DNA from: Diplocarpon mali
Taxonomy: Eukaryota > Ascomycota > Leotiomycetes > Helotiales > Drepanopezizaceae
Length of the DNA: 64,000 nt
Reading direction: 5' to 3'
Assembly: GCA_024741835.1 (NCBI GenBank)
Contig: JAENRP010000009.1
Coordinates: 1 to 64,000, forward strand
Shown here: piece after piece, positions 12,262 through 24,100 of the stretch
Numbering within the stretch: the first letter of the stretch is position 1
How the letters are laid out: every line of letters begins with the position of its first letter
The notes under the pieces: generated by a model
The model's input: only the letters and a program-made list of their open reading frames with translations
What the model was told of the DNA's origin: nothing
Databases searched by the model: none
Translations under genes and position numbers: made by a program

Positions 12262-12556
12262 CTATCGTACATTAAATAAGTGATGATTCTGCAACTTGGC
12301 TCGTTTTCTACATTGTGCGGTCAACACTTGCTCTGCAGATAGGGTATGAAACGGAAACAGGTTGTCTTGGATGACCTCAAAGAGACTTGGGACAAGGACG
12401 AGAGAGGGCTTTGTGTTACTCACGCTGTGAAGTGGCATTCGTGATATGACTTGCGGTGTACCCTGCCTGCACACTAGAGAGATCAGATACTCTTAGTGTC
12501 AGGGCCAGCGTGAAGAATACCATTGTGAAGGCTGTTGTATAATGCATCTGATGCAT
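12262..12556 (-). CDS. Candidate small secreted peptide gene (two exons)
   Basis: Exons complement(12262-12332, 12424-12556) join in frame to 67 residues. The donor is a strong GTGAGT and the acceptor CTGCAG; the 91-bp intron is phase 1. The N-terminus reads MHQMHYTTAFTMVFFTLALT, a short polar start followed by a hydrophobic core typical of a secretion signal. The remaining ~40 residues are polar with one Cys and a basic RKRAK patch. Met4 may be the true start. The island sits in AT-rich repeat DNA, the usual setting of fast-evolving effector-like genes, and is less mutated than its surroundings. No homologue is recognised. It could be the 3' part of a larger gene, since a coding-like frame with a good donor lies just upstream (12617-12817). 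Confidence 0.33.
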
Positions 12557-12616
12557 GGTCCTTCTACCAATTTGAGAGGATCAAAGGTAGATGAACCTAG
12601 GTAAAGAAATATACAC

Positions 12617-12817
12617 TTACCGAGACTCATTTCTGAGAAAAGCGCCTCGATCAGTTGTGACAAGGACACTTTGACTGTAATTTCTAGTTGAGAATACTAC
12701 TATACTTGACTCTTCTAGATACCATCCGTAGTATCTGCCAGCAAAAAGGAGGTTTTCGTTACTATTAATCTGGCAAATGTATCCAGAGATGTCTTCAACG
12801 CTGCTTACCTCTTCCAA
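12617..12817 (-). other. Possible upstream exon or gene fragment
   Basis: A 66-codon minus-strand frame ends at 12617. It contains readable sequence (SGYICQINSNENLLFAGRYY) and a GTAAGTG donor close to its end (about 12614). If spliced to an acceptor near 12540 it could join the hydrophobic segment of the peptide gene downstream, making that segment a membrane helix instead of a signal peptide. A stop upstream (near 12870) limits extension. Not resolvable by eye. Confidence 0.2.
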
Positions 12818-13682
12818 GGCAATGACTTGACCTGTTTTGTGTCCCAGGGATTTTGGGCTGCCGCGCTATCCAACCTCTCTGGTCTCGTTCGCAACTTTCG
12901 CCATTCGGTCGCCCTGCGGCTTTTGGCTCATCTTACAAATCCAGCAGTATGTTTTCCTATCCAATGATGAATACAACTAACACTTCTTAGCATGGTCGGC
13001 TCTTTGGACGCAACTACTATCTAACTTACAGTTGTTGATGTTACTAGAATTCCATACTGTGAAGGGGCAGAGTCCTATTCAAGGGATTAGAGCTAGCTGA
13101 AGCTAGTAGCAAATGACCAGGCCTGTAAAGCTTCGATGACTGGTGGTAAATTTGCATATTCTCTCAGGCTAATCAGCAAGTATCACTAGTGAACCTGCTA
13201 TAAATCAACCAAAGCCTCAATACTACAAGATGGATAATAGCCTGAAAACTCTTTGTAGCATCCCCCCTTCCGGCAACCAAAGGGAATATAGGCAATGGAT
13301 GAAACTAGCTTGTATCATAGGCAAACTACATATATACCAACTCCAACGGAAACCAAAATCGGCTTGCGATGGCAGAATAAGCCATTGAACAAAGCCAGAC
13401 AAGAAATCTTCTCGTCAATTCCACACTATATCCAAACTCATACATCTTCTCAGTAGCTTCTAAGTATGTATTTAGTGCTTTTGACGATTATATAGCTCTG
13501 AAGAGCTTGCGCTTACCCTTACGGAGGATCTTAACGGTAAATAAGATAATACCTTTTTGTGACAATCGCGTGCTTCCTAAAAACTAATACTACTACCGAG
13601 CAGCGTCTGGAAATGTGCCACTGAGCTAGAGCAAGCAGCGTGTCAGACGTATCGATTATCTGAACCTTAGAGATCCAGGAAG

Positions 13683-13723
13683 AGCGCGAAAGCTGCACGC
13701 TGTATAAGCTGCACTCTCGCGCT
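13683..13723. repeat. Short inverted repeat
   Basis: Perfect 7-bp arms AGCGCGA (13683-13689) and TCGCGCT (13717-13723) in an otherwise AT-rich region, with AGCTGCA twice between them. CpG-containing arms are unusual in this mutated block. Meaning unknown. Confidence 0.4.
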
Positions 13724-13974
13724 ATTTAACAGGGAAGGTGCGTTATATAAGGGAACGCCTTGAGCGCTCTATGACTATACAGGTAGTACCTTTAACAAAC
13801 ATGCAATTCTAAAAGGCTTGTGTTTACTTTTGAGAAATCTTCTCTCTTTTTCTTTTTAATGTGCTATACTAGACTAGACTGTGTAGCTCAAGTAGGAGAT
13901 GCTATAGTCGAACTAGGTGGTGGAAAGACTGGTATGCAAACTCATGAACATTAATGTTTAGCCCAGAATACCCA

Positions 13975-14600
13975 TCGGGAGCTTGATTCCTTAGACAGGA
14001 ATCTAGCTAGATATGAGTCGATAGCTATTCTTGAAAAATGCTCAAGTAAAAAGAGTCGCCTTAGACTTTTAGTACAGGAAAAGTCCTCTTTGCTAATAGC
14101 AGCGATTTATGTAATTATTTCAAGCGTCTCATTGTTCGACTGCGGCTATTAATTATGACCCTTCTTATCAACAGCTACTCTTTAAAAACTAAACACTCCA
14201 AGCTAATACTAGGTCTTAAAATCACAGATTTTTCTCTTCCTCTTTCTTATATACTTTAGACTGCCTTATTTCCTCTTATGTCTGGTATTAAGGCTTTTCT
14301 TTAATATCATGTAAACACTTGAATGGCCTTAGAGTATACAAGTAGTCGAAGTAAAGGGTATTTATAGAAAAGGTGGTATCCTAAAGCTTTGGAAAAGTTC
14401 TAGCTCTATGCGACTTGGGGGTTGATATTTCGTAGTTGGAAGGACTCAACCCTGGCCATGCAGACCCTTTCAAAGAACCTGTAGGTTTGTAGAAGTCAAC
14501 GCGTATAGGTAGCGGTCGTTGTCTCCTAAGAAACCTTTAAAACAGGATTGAAACCCAACTTTTCTTACGCGCCAAGTATCATATTAAAGTCTATATAAAA
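13975..14600 (+). repeat. Repeat family R1, copy 2 (direct)
   Basis: Diverged copy of the 15190-15790 segment in the same orientation. Shared blocks include CAAGCGTCT (14120s against 15330s), TTTTCTCTTCCTCTTTCTTATATA, the GGTATTTATAGAAAAGGTGG region and the AGACC..GTAGGTTTGTAG block. Differences are mostly transitions. A duplicated CATACGAAGTA motif (14631-14655) follows just downstream. Confidence 0.6.
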
Positions 14601-15189
14601 GCCCATGATCTATTCGACAGCTTCAAATACATACGAAGTACATACGAAGTACATATCATTATTACGTTCTATTCAAAGAGGTCGCATTTAGGCTTAAGAA
14701 GCGTTTCCATAGTAGACCCGGGTAGTAAATTGTACACCAATCCCATGTATATACAAATCAGTACTTCGACTAAGCTGGCCATGAAACCAACACCTTCAAC
14801 GGATGTACAGTTTGAGAGGGCTCACATCTACCACCAAGAAAGCTTTTTTTGTAAATAGAGGTCGACACCGAGTATGCTCTGCATCTTGTTATGTTTGAGC
14901 CGTAAGCAAATGCTCTAGCGATGTGGATTTGAAAGTTAGCACACTGCAGACCATTCTAGCTTAAACTCATTGGAATAACTCTCTCCTATACATTTTTTGA
15001 GCTAGGTAGGACTTCCAGCATCTTAGAGTGAATTTGCCCCGCCCCCTTTTATTATGCTATATGTCTTCTAAATGTAATCACATAAGCAGGAAATACTACA
15101 GCGGTATTAGGTATGAGAAACTAGTATCAAAATTCTTAAACTTGGTATTTACTCTTCAGTACCTATAGGCCTTGGTTCTTTAGATAAGG

Positions 15190-15790
15190 GTCTAGATTAT
15201 ACCTTGGTTGATAGTAATCCACTTTGGGTCTTGGGCAAGTATATTTCCGAAAGTGCTTAAATCAACAAGGCCGTCTTAGGTTTGGTATCCTAAGATAAGC
15301 CCTCTCTACTAATGCGGCTTTTCATTTACTTGTATCAAGCGTCTTCCTAGGTATAAGTAGCCACCAATCACACTTCTCGTCAACTCTGCTTTTAAAAGAA
15401 GTCTTGAAAACTGCACAGCTTCGAAATATATTCTCTCCTCTGTTTCTTTTTCTTGTATATTATAACGAACCTAGTCTACTCTGATATCCTTTACTTAACC
15501 TTTCTCTATTTACAGGTTTTGATTTGAATGGTTCCAAGGTACGCAAGTAGAAGTCGAAAGCAGAGGGTATTCGTTGAGAAGGTAGGGGGAAAAATATCCT
15601 AAAGCCTTTTAAAAATTCGAGCTTTATTCGACGTAGGGTGTGATTATTTCGCAGATAAAGGACTTGATCTTCGCTTCGCAGACCGTACAAACAGAATCTA
15701 GAGGGTCTGCAGGTTCGTAGGAAATATCGCGTACAGGTGTGGAGTTGTCCTCTCGCTAAGCATAGTCCTTCCCTTCTCTTGGATCGTTTT
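15190..15790 (+). repeat. Repeat family R1, copy 3 (direct)
   Basis: Least AT-rich copy of the family. A 161-codon minus-strand frame crosses it (15460-15945) and its segment near LHTCTRYFLRTC is mirrored by LNTYTWYLLGTC in copy 1, so the repeat may once have carried coding sequence on this strand. I do not recognise the product, and Arg-rich content suggests caution. Confidence 0.55.
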
Positions 15791-15950
15791 CCTTGCCTAC
15801 ATCGACGAGTTGCTAAGCGAGAATCCAGCGCAGGGCAACCAGTTTCACCTGCTCCGCGCATTTGCAGCATTGGATTACGAGTGCATCTACGGCCTCCGCC
15901 CTTGGTTGAATTGCTAATCTGCTTGGCTTGGCTATTGCCAAACATTTAAT

Positions 15951-18900
15951 ATTCGATATTTAAAGCAGGAATGAGATACGACTCGGAGCCGTGCCAGCGG
16001 TCCCCAGCCCTGCAGAGGGTGGCTGGTTTGAAGCAACACGGCCACCCCCGCGAGCCTTTTTAGGGACGCGATGGATTGAAACAATACGTGAGATGATATG
16101 ATACGACTGACTCGGCGCACTTGAACCATCAGCTATATGAACTCGAATCCAAGGCTATTGTTAGTATGAATGCATCGAGTATACTACTTCATCTTTACTC
16201 GCAATAGGTTTCAGCCCCAAAGGGATGAAGTTGGAGGATTCAATGAAGCAAAGGTCTGGATTGCATCTTGGGTGATAGTGTATATGTGTTTGTATATGTA
16301 TTTATATGTATGTATATGTATTGTATATGTATGTATATGTATTGTATATGTATTGTATATGTATTGTATATGTATTGTATATGTATTGTATATGTATTGT
16401 ATATGTATTGTATATGTATTGTATATGTATTGTATATGTATTGTATACGTATATATGTCTATATGTCTATATGCGTATATACTCATCTCGATTGTAAGGC
16501 TTAATACCAACGAGTACCGACTCAGACCAGGGAGAGTAAGTTTGTCAGTTACATCATCTTACTACACGTACTGTTTCAATCGGTTCCGCCCCTAGAAGAG
16601 GTGGCTATGCTCCGCTCCCAACAAGCCCGGGGGACCAGCAGCACGATCGCTCGCTCTGGCATGGAAGAGGGAATGCAACCAAAGCGTCCCGCCATCAGCT
16701 CCAGGCCTTGGTGTCGAGAAGAGCCTCTCCAGGTGGTGGGAGATCTGCGCGCGACGCGCCAAACCCACGAGCAGCACACCGAGCCCCAAGTCGGCCACAC
16801 GCTCCGCAACTTCGCTCGGGCTGCGGAAGCCATGCAACGAGTTGCGGCCTCCTCGCTGCAGCGTGACGGCTGCCAGCGGTAGGGAGCTCGCGGTCGGAGA
16901 GAGCTCCCCGATCTCTGGCTCAGATGCTCCCTTCTGCCCGGCGAGAGTTTGGGCCTTTGGTTTCATATGTACATAGTGATCTAACGCGTCTGGCTCGTTG
17001 GATTCGGATCCGATACGACATCCACTTCATCCAGTGGGGGCTGCAGAATGCGGGCAAGTCGAGCGGATTGCGCTGCACATAGACTTTGGCCTAGCAAGAA
17101 CTCACCGACCCCCCTCGGAATCAGAGGTCCGCATTTGCAGCCCACTGAGATTTGGCGAGTACATGTCCAACGGCCCGGACGGCGCCGTCAGACGTGCAGA
17201 CCATGCCAAACCTGGGAAGCTTCACGACGGATTGATCTCTGGACGGTCGACTCCCTTCGGATGGATATCGGATGCCCGCATTCGCAGTCCGCCCACGGGC
17301 CCGCGCTGTCCGCGCGACACGTTCCAGCATCCCGGATCTTACTGTGCTGATTCTGTGAGGAGACGCAGCTGTTCTCCCTGTGATGGGTATGTTGCACGAC
17401 TCTCTCGACCGCTTCACATCTAGTCTGTAGCAAATTTAGAAAACATAGATGAATACACCAAGCTCTGGCCAGGATAAACCATCCTCACACAATATTCTCG
17501 CTTAAGTTTGAGTGATTGCGGGTCCAGCACGGGGTTAGACGATGTTCGCTACGGCAGAACAACAAAGGAGATAAGCGGGACAGAAGTATATATATGTCCT
17601 CACCGGGGGGATCCCCAGAGCAGGCCTCCGCGCCATGGACATCGGAGCGCGGAAGAAACGTCTCCCCACATCCTCCGGAATCTGTCCAAGTCGAGAGCAA
17701 ACTACAGCTCTATTGTTGGCGCCCGCGACCAGGGCAGCTCCCGAGACTCTGGATGCCCGAGTCGGACACCCAAGGAGAGTTCCGTCTGTTTTCCTGCTGT
17801 CGATACCGTGTGCAGGAGGGTACGAGTTGCTCCACCGCGAGCACCGTCGGCGTGACGCCTGACGTCCACGCCTCTGCGGCACCGTCGGAGGGCAGAGGGC
17901 AGAGGGCCGGCCGCATTTCTCTGCCACCAGCGAGAAACCTCTGCCACGACCTCAGCATCCCCGGCCAAGGCATCGCGGCTCCCTCGTAGCTCCGTCTGTC
18001 TCCTGTGCAAAGCTTCCCGAGTCAGACGGTGGCCATGTAGGAACATGATCTGCGCGACGACAGCTCCAGCGGCCGGGGCAGGAAATCGGATTGAGGCTAT
18101 CACGCAGAGCTGCGGCGAGTGGTACGAATACTCGGCTGCGTCAGCTCTACCGCAGGACTCGAACTGCATCACAACGTGGAGACCTCTGCCCAACGCCCTC
18201 TGATGAGGCCTTCCATCCATCGCGCTCGAAATCGGCACGATCGAGATTTCGACGTGATGGAGGAGGACCGCTCGCTGCTCCTTAGCTTCCGGCACGCCGC
18301 CATCACCGACCCCCTTCATGCGGGAGAGGGTATGGCAAAGCGCCGATGGGCGACAGTCATGATGTCGCATCTGGGACAAAGTCGTCACCTGGTTTACTCA
18401 CGTGACCGCTAGGATTTGTGCGTCCGTCGTCCGTCGTCCGTCCTCCGGCCACGCCCTCCAGGCTGCCTGAGATGGAACCACGACTAGGCGAGGCGCTCTG
18501 TGTCTATTGGACTATAGAACCGGAGACTAGGAGGTCTCACGACCCGATCTCCTGCTATTGTGTTCGTATCAAAACATCTCAACTTTAATCCCGCATCGAG
18601 CTGGTCGGAGAAGTAGTGGGATGGGCATTATGCCTGTTGAAGCTGGGGTCGCGTGACGACTCATGAGCATAAAGAAGGCGGATCATACTGAGGAGGCTGC
18701 TGGTAGTGCAGGGGCCAGGCGTGACCGGCGATGGACTTTCCCAGGACTAAAATAATCTTGACCCATAAACCTACATGTACGGAATACGCTCGGTATTCTT
18801 CTCGCAGGCAGCGTTGGCCAAAATCTACCGGTACCTCCGGTGAGCACTCCCCCACCAGGGACGATGGCCACTCGGAGTAGACTGTCGAACTCGAGTTGAG

Positions 18901-19327
18901 TGAATCTCTTTTTTTTCTCCGTCTAATATGTTCTCTCTCTCTCGGATGATACTTCAGAACTCAGTCCTCAAAATCCTTTACATGAAACCCTCAATATGGA
19001 AATGTATCGGGGGGAGCTAACGTTGCTTGGCTGTCTGGGAGAGGAGGGAGGTGACGGAGACGATCCGCGACACTCGACCTTGTTACGACTCGTCGGTAAC
19101 AACACCACAGTTGCTGCCCCTCCCCCCTGGGCAACCGAGGTTCAATCGCACGAAAACTGGACCGGAGTTCCAACAGCACTTCTCTGCGTGGTCGGCAGCC
19201 CTGGCCAGCTTCGACACACAGATCAAGACCTGGTCAGTTGTAGAGAAGGTGGCTTAAACACCGGAGCAAGCTCGATCGTGTAGAGAAGAGCCCGGGCTTT
19301 AGCTTTGATCGATGCCTCCTCGGAGGC
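15951..19327. other. Island without a convincing gene
   Basis: Holds a TA-rich minisatellite (16332-16447) and then 2.5 kb of GC-richer DNA (about 16.5-19.3 kb). Many medium frames occur on both strands, the longest a 228-codon minus-strand frame at 17702-18388, but they are Arg/Ser/His-rich, overlap each other and show no domain. A CGTCCGTCGTCC run is at about 18420-18445. Possibly a decayed gene or spacer. Confidence 0.45.
16332..16447. repeat. 11-bp minisatellite, unit TGTATATGTAT
   Basis: About ten near-perfect copies, preceded by imperfect copies from about 16276. Eleven is not a multiple of three, so all three frames run open through it with Tyr/Ile/Cys/Met repeats; those frames are artefacts. 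Confidence 0.92.
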
Positions 19328-19462
19328 AAAAACCTTCCGGAATGGAAAGGGTGGTATTAGTCAGCACTTAGGGTGCCTCAGGCACTTAGATGTACTATAA
19401 ATATCTTCTCTCGGGGTTTACTCCTTTGAGTTTAATATAACTCCCTATTATACCAGTTATTT
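19328..19462 (+). repeat. Gypsy 5' LTR
   Basis: 135 bp, aligned without gaps to 40704-40838 with 12 differences, all transitions. It contains a perfect 6-bp inverted repeat GTGCCT-C-AGGCAC (19373-19385) kept in the other LTR, and a TATAAATA box near 19396. It is followed at 19462 by TGGTAGAGGAGCTGGG, which begins TGG as a tRNA primer-binding site should. Confidence 0.88.
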
Positions 19463-19477
19463 GGTAGAGGAGCTGGG
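19462..19477 (+). promoter_or_regulatory. Putative tRNA primer-binding site of the Gypsy element
   Basis: TGGTAGAGGAGCTGGG abuts the 5' LTR. Its complement ends in CTCTACCA, the form of a tRNA 3' end with CCA. The tRNA species is not identified. Confidence 0.45.
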
Positions 19478-19559
19478 GAATTCTCGGCTTCATTTCGTCT
19501 ACGCATTTCTAGTAAGGCTATTCATACCTCATTTCTATCCTCCTATTTGACCTCGTCGT

Positions 19560-20463
19560 CGGTTATTGCCAGACTTAACCTAGGAAGAGTTTTTCATCTG
19601 CTGGATACTATTTCAATAGCTACTACGGTATATTACTAAGCCACCCCCTCCGACCTTATACTATATTACTAGGACTATAGCCTCCACTTTGAAAGCGAGC
19701 CTGTTTCAGTAAGCTGAGAATCAGAACCTATAATAGGTATAGATCTTAATGCGTTGTTTGGTATTCTACTGCGCTAACAATCCCTTTTTCTAACATTTTT
19801 ATTTTTTCGCATTATATAAGGAAGTAGCGAAACGCGTCTTTATATAACGTCATCTCCCAATTAGGCGAAACAACATCAGTCTATGCCTGCCTCAGTTATA
19901 CTATACCTCCTAATAACTACGCTAGCTTCTTAATAGAACCTACTCTTAAGTAACACTCTATAAATAGGCTTAAATATATCTGCTTCGCTGGCTGAGGTCT
20001 TTAAAGACAATTGCAAAGTGCCGCCTATTTTAGAACCTTATACCTATATGCTATATATACTAGCGTTGTCTAGCACCTTACTAGATCATCTGCTAGATTA
20101 ACGGTCGCTATTATCGACCGGTTCACTTATATTACCAACTAATACTAGCGAATCATTAAGTTTAGAGCTCTAGAGAGCACTTTCAGTCGAAGACGCGTCT
20201 ATAGCACTAATATCAGCCCATCTAAGGCAACTCAAATTCGATATTATAGCCTTTAATAAACCCCTTGCACTACAAATGGGTACTACCCTTCTTAAGTATA
20301 AACTGTCTAGAAGGTTCACTAGAGCTGAAGGCAATGCTTTTAAGTGGCTCAACCGTTTGTAGTATGACTTTAAGAGTGCAGGGTATATAATGCTAGATCC
20401 TAAGATATTCTTTAAAGCTATTAATATCCTATTCGAAGGTTAGGTAGTAGAATGGTTAGATTC
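19560..20463 (+). pseudogene. Gypsy gag, part 1 (decayed)
   Basis: Plus-strand frame with stops. The last part reads FTRAEGNAFKWLNRL, then YDFKSAGYIMLDPKIFFKAI and WLDS, the core of a Ty3-type retrotransposon gag. It stops at the GATTC duplication where Copia A inserted, and resumes at 26454. Confidence 0.75.
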
Positions 20464-20658
20464 TATTGAGCTTAAGTGAGTCGGCGCAATAGGTAACGGA
20501 AACTTCTAAAGGTCGATAGTCGATATATTAGTAAGAGTTAGGGAAGGAAGGTTACCCCTTTCTTTCCTATAGCTATATATATGTTAATATTCTACTGATT
20601 AAGCAGTAGGGTTATATGATAATATATTAGAGTAATAGCTATATCACCTATCTCAATA
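20464..20658 (-). repeat. Copia A 3' LTR
   Basis: 195 bp, aligned without gaps to 26259-26453 with 15 differences, all transitions. 3' by the minus-strand coding direction. Confidence 0.9.
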
Positions 20659-20917
20659 CCTTTACTTAGACTTTACTCCGATTGACCTATAGTTAGGAAA
20701 ATAATAACTATCCTTTTGCGCTAATCCAACTCTTAAGTATCTCTTTAAATTAAAAATAATCAATTAATAGCAACCTTTATTAAAATCACTAATCCTACTC
20801 GCAGGGTAGGATTAAGAGTCAAATTTCCTAAAAGATGTTCCTTTATAAGACTATATGACTTGACTCGCGAGGCGGGCCTAGGAGTCGTCCTTAAGCTTGC
20901 TAAGCCCCTACTATCTT

Positions 20918-22560
20918 CTATAACCTTAGCATATCTTTAAATGCTTCGAACTTTGCAACTGTCTTTAGTGGCTTTATAAATCCATCTGCTACTATTTGAT
21001 CGGTTAGGATATAAGTGATTGATAACTTATTCTTTATAATAAGGTCGCGGATAAAGTAGTAGGTAATATCGATATATTTCGATTGCTTATACAAGTGTAG
21101 ATTCTTTATAAGTGCAATCACTCTTATATTATCTGCTTAAAGATTAATACAGTTCCTATCTTATCTAATATACTTAGCAAAACTTATATCTTTTAGAACT
21201 TAGGCGATTTATAATCCTTGCTTGCAATTTGACGATATTAATATATATTCGGCCTTAGTGCTTGCGGTAGCTACTGATTTCTACTTCCTACTTCCTTACG
21301 ATATAGGTCCATTATATAGCACTGCTACGCTTTTAGATATACTTTTCCGACCTTTTATATTTGCCTAGTCGGAATCAGTATATACCTTAAGCTTTGCGCT
21401 TATATATTTCGTTAGTCTGTATCTTACCTTCTATATGATTATCAATCGAAGGTACCTTCTAAGTCGCTTGACTGCATTCTCGTATTAAATCATTAGATCC
21501 TTTAGGTTCTGACTAAGTTGCTTAATAATAAAGGTGATATCTAGTCTTATATATACTATAGCATATATAATCACTTTAATATCCTATTAGTACTTTTTCA
21601 AATCTCCTCTCTACTCATTTTCATTAGTAGGCTCTAACTTATTATACTTTCCTTCGATTAGAGTACGCTTTAGTTTAAAGTTAGGAGTATAAGTAGAGAG
21701 TCCTATTCGGTCTAAGATCTTTTTAATATACTACTTTTAATTTAACTAAAGTTCTCAAGTGGAGCGGTTCCTTATAACGCAGATGCTAAGGATCTTATAA
21801 ATTCCCCTTAGATCCTTAATATTAAAACGTTTCCGAATTGTTATAAAGAACCAATCCAATTGAGTAATTGTTTTCGCAATTATAGCAATATCGTTAATAT
21901 ATAATAGCAACTTAATTCTACGCTTAGTATAGGTAAATAGATAAGGGTCAGCTAGGCTTTAAATGAATCCTATTTCTATTAAAGTAGAGCTATATAAAAG
22001 GTTCTAATTATAGGCTGATTATTTAAGCCTATAGATACTGCGGAGTATATAAAGAGAGTGGTTAGCGTATATAAGAATACCGTTAGGTTAAGAGAGAAAA
22101 ATCTATTCCTTTATAATCGCTTTAGTAAATGCATTTTTAATATCATACTATCTGCATTTAAGGTCCTTAGCGGCTACTATTGCTATAAATATACGAAGGG
22201 TATCTATACGAACTATTGGCGCAAACGTATTAAAGTAGTCTTTTTTATATTATTAAGAGAAGCCCTTAGCTATAAGCCTTGCCTTATAACGCTCTAGGGT
22301 TCTATCTGCATATATCTTAATTATAAAGACCCACTTTATTAATACTAGGTTTACGTCCTTTGGCGTCGGTTCCTCTATCTATATGCCATTTGCAATAAGA
22401 GAGCTTATCTCCTCTTAAATTGCCTTACTTTATACTACTCTATTCTTCAAATCGTTAATAGCTTTATCGTACGTCTTTAGAAGAGAGATTTTCATTATCC
22501 CTTTAGCAGCTAGGAATATATTATCTTTATTAAAGCTCTATTGAAGTTCAAGCTCGTAGA
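20918..22560 (-). pseudogene. Copia A reverse transcriptase and RNase H (decayed)
   Basis: Minus-strand fragments give classic Copia RT: LERYKARLIAKGFS (about 22250), RQYDIKNAFTKAIIKE (about 22110), and the catalytic YVDD box altered to YINDI (about 21895). RNase H follows with KGRKSISKSVAVLYNGPIS and ATASTKAEYI (about 21300-21200), then HIDI-like SKYIDITYYFIRDL and a TDQIVADGFIKPL end (21060-20950). Asp-to-Asn at YINDI fits a G-to-A change. Many stops remain, so it cannot be active. Confidence 0.85.
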
Positions 22561-22899
22561 TCCTATATGCTATTATAGCTTAGATACGCTTAGACTCGCG
22601 TTCGTCTAAAGTGTCTTCCAGTTCTAGGTCTCTATTCCTCTTTAAAGACGTAGGTTCAGCTATAGGTTCTGTAGGCTTATCATTTAGAGAACCGCTTTCT
22701 AATAGTAGAGGCTTATCGTTACTTATACCTATTTTAGGAATATCCTTTACTATAAGTGCTTTAACTAAAGGGATGACGATATTAAAGTTATTCTATACTT
22801 TAAGCAGTTCGCAAACGATAGGAATAGTCTATTCGGCCTTTAGGCGACTAGCAGGTTATCGATCAGCGGGTACACTTAATATACCTAAGCTTAGAGAGA

Positions 22900-24100
22900 G
22901 GGGTTATTAGTTTAGCTTAATAGTATTACCGTCGAGTAGTATACCTTGCGAATCTCTAGGTATGCAGAGCTTTAAGGATAGCTCCCCCCTATTTTAAGAT
23001 TCATCGAATTCAACTACTGAGGATATGATTACTCGCCTTAGGTCTAGCGTATATACTATCTATTGCTTTATTATCTATTTAATATACTTAATAAATACAC
23101 ACTCTTTACCTTAGTCTATTAGCTTCTTACTCTTTATACCTATAGGCCAGGACTTCAGGCTAATATAGGAGTAATAGACACTTCTAAAGACGCAGATATA
23201 GTCTAGGCTTAGTTTCTATTCGAAATATGCCTTATATAGCGATATTCGAGTGCTATTAACTATTAGCCTACTACCTATTCTATTTCGCAAGTATACGTCT
23301 GCCTTAACCGCAAGGTCCTAGAATTCCAATAGTAAGTTAGCATCTTATAGTAGAGCGCAATAGTCAGTCTTTACTTATTAGATGCTTCACTTAGCGATAC
23401 TATTTTAATAGGAACCTTTGTATATTATAGTTAATTTATAATAAACTCCTTATTTTGCCTATTCGTTAAGCTTTACCCTAATCTTTAATGTGTTATTAGA
23501 CCTAATAGCTATTAGCTTTAACTAGGTCTAGCGTTCCTCTATCACTTTCCAAGTTTCCAGCTTTTTTATAAGCTTAGATTTGGTCCTAGCGCAAATGGTC
23601 TATATCTGCCGAGTAGAGTTATCTACTATTTGAGAAAACCAATTATTTCCTTTAATCGAGGTCGTAAATAGTCCGGTAGTATTAATAGATATTAGCGCTA
23701 GTATCGAATCTTTCTATAAACTAAGCTTAGTTCGCGTCCGATTTCGAAGTTTTATTAGCTTGCAAATTCGGCATACTAAGCGATCCTTTGGTACTTAGAT
23801 CTTCTGTTTTAAGGTTAAGACCTTATACAGGCCCCTTAATTTCTTTAGTCTTAAATGCGCGAATCTTCTATGCATTAGCTAATACCTTAATAGGCTTTCG
23901 GCTTCTAATAGCTTTAGTAGCCTATTGTCAGTCGATACTTTATTATTAGCGGCTAAAAAGGATTAGTAATAGCAGTTCGAGGTTTTGCCGTTTTCCAATT
24001 GAGAGCCCGGCTTAGGAGTCGTTTTTAATAAAACCGCAAGATCTACTCGCAGTCCTGGCTTAAGAGTCGATTTCCCAGAATTTGCAGAATCCACTCGCAG
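22900..24100 (-). pseudogene. Copia A integrase region (decayed)
   Basis: Minus-strand readable pieces such as NTTGLFTTSIKGNNWFSQIV (about 23690-23630) sit where the Copia integrase core lies, between protease and RT. Catalytic DDE residues are not securely placed. Assignment is by position plus weak similarity. Confidence 0.55.

Larger units (their letters stand above)
9701..15950. other. AT-rich, RIP-like block
   Basis: Base composition shifts to AT-rich with abundant TA steps and almost no open frames. It carries three related copies of one repeat and a short less-decayed island (about 12.26-12.96 kb). Outside these I see no recognisable gene. Probably old transposon remnants, though no LTR pair is evident. 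Confidence 0.6.

Noticed and set aside
16276..16447. CRISPR-like array
   Set aside because: Contiguous short units without spacers, in a eukaryotic nuclear context.
16170..16595. Tyr/Cys/Ile-rich repeat proteins over the minisatellite
   Set aside because: Open in all three frames on both strands because the unit is 11 bp without stops; not evidence of coding.
17702..18388. 228-codon minus-strand frame
   Set aside because: Arg/His-rich, overlapped by comparable frames on the other strand, no recognisable motif.
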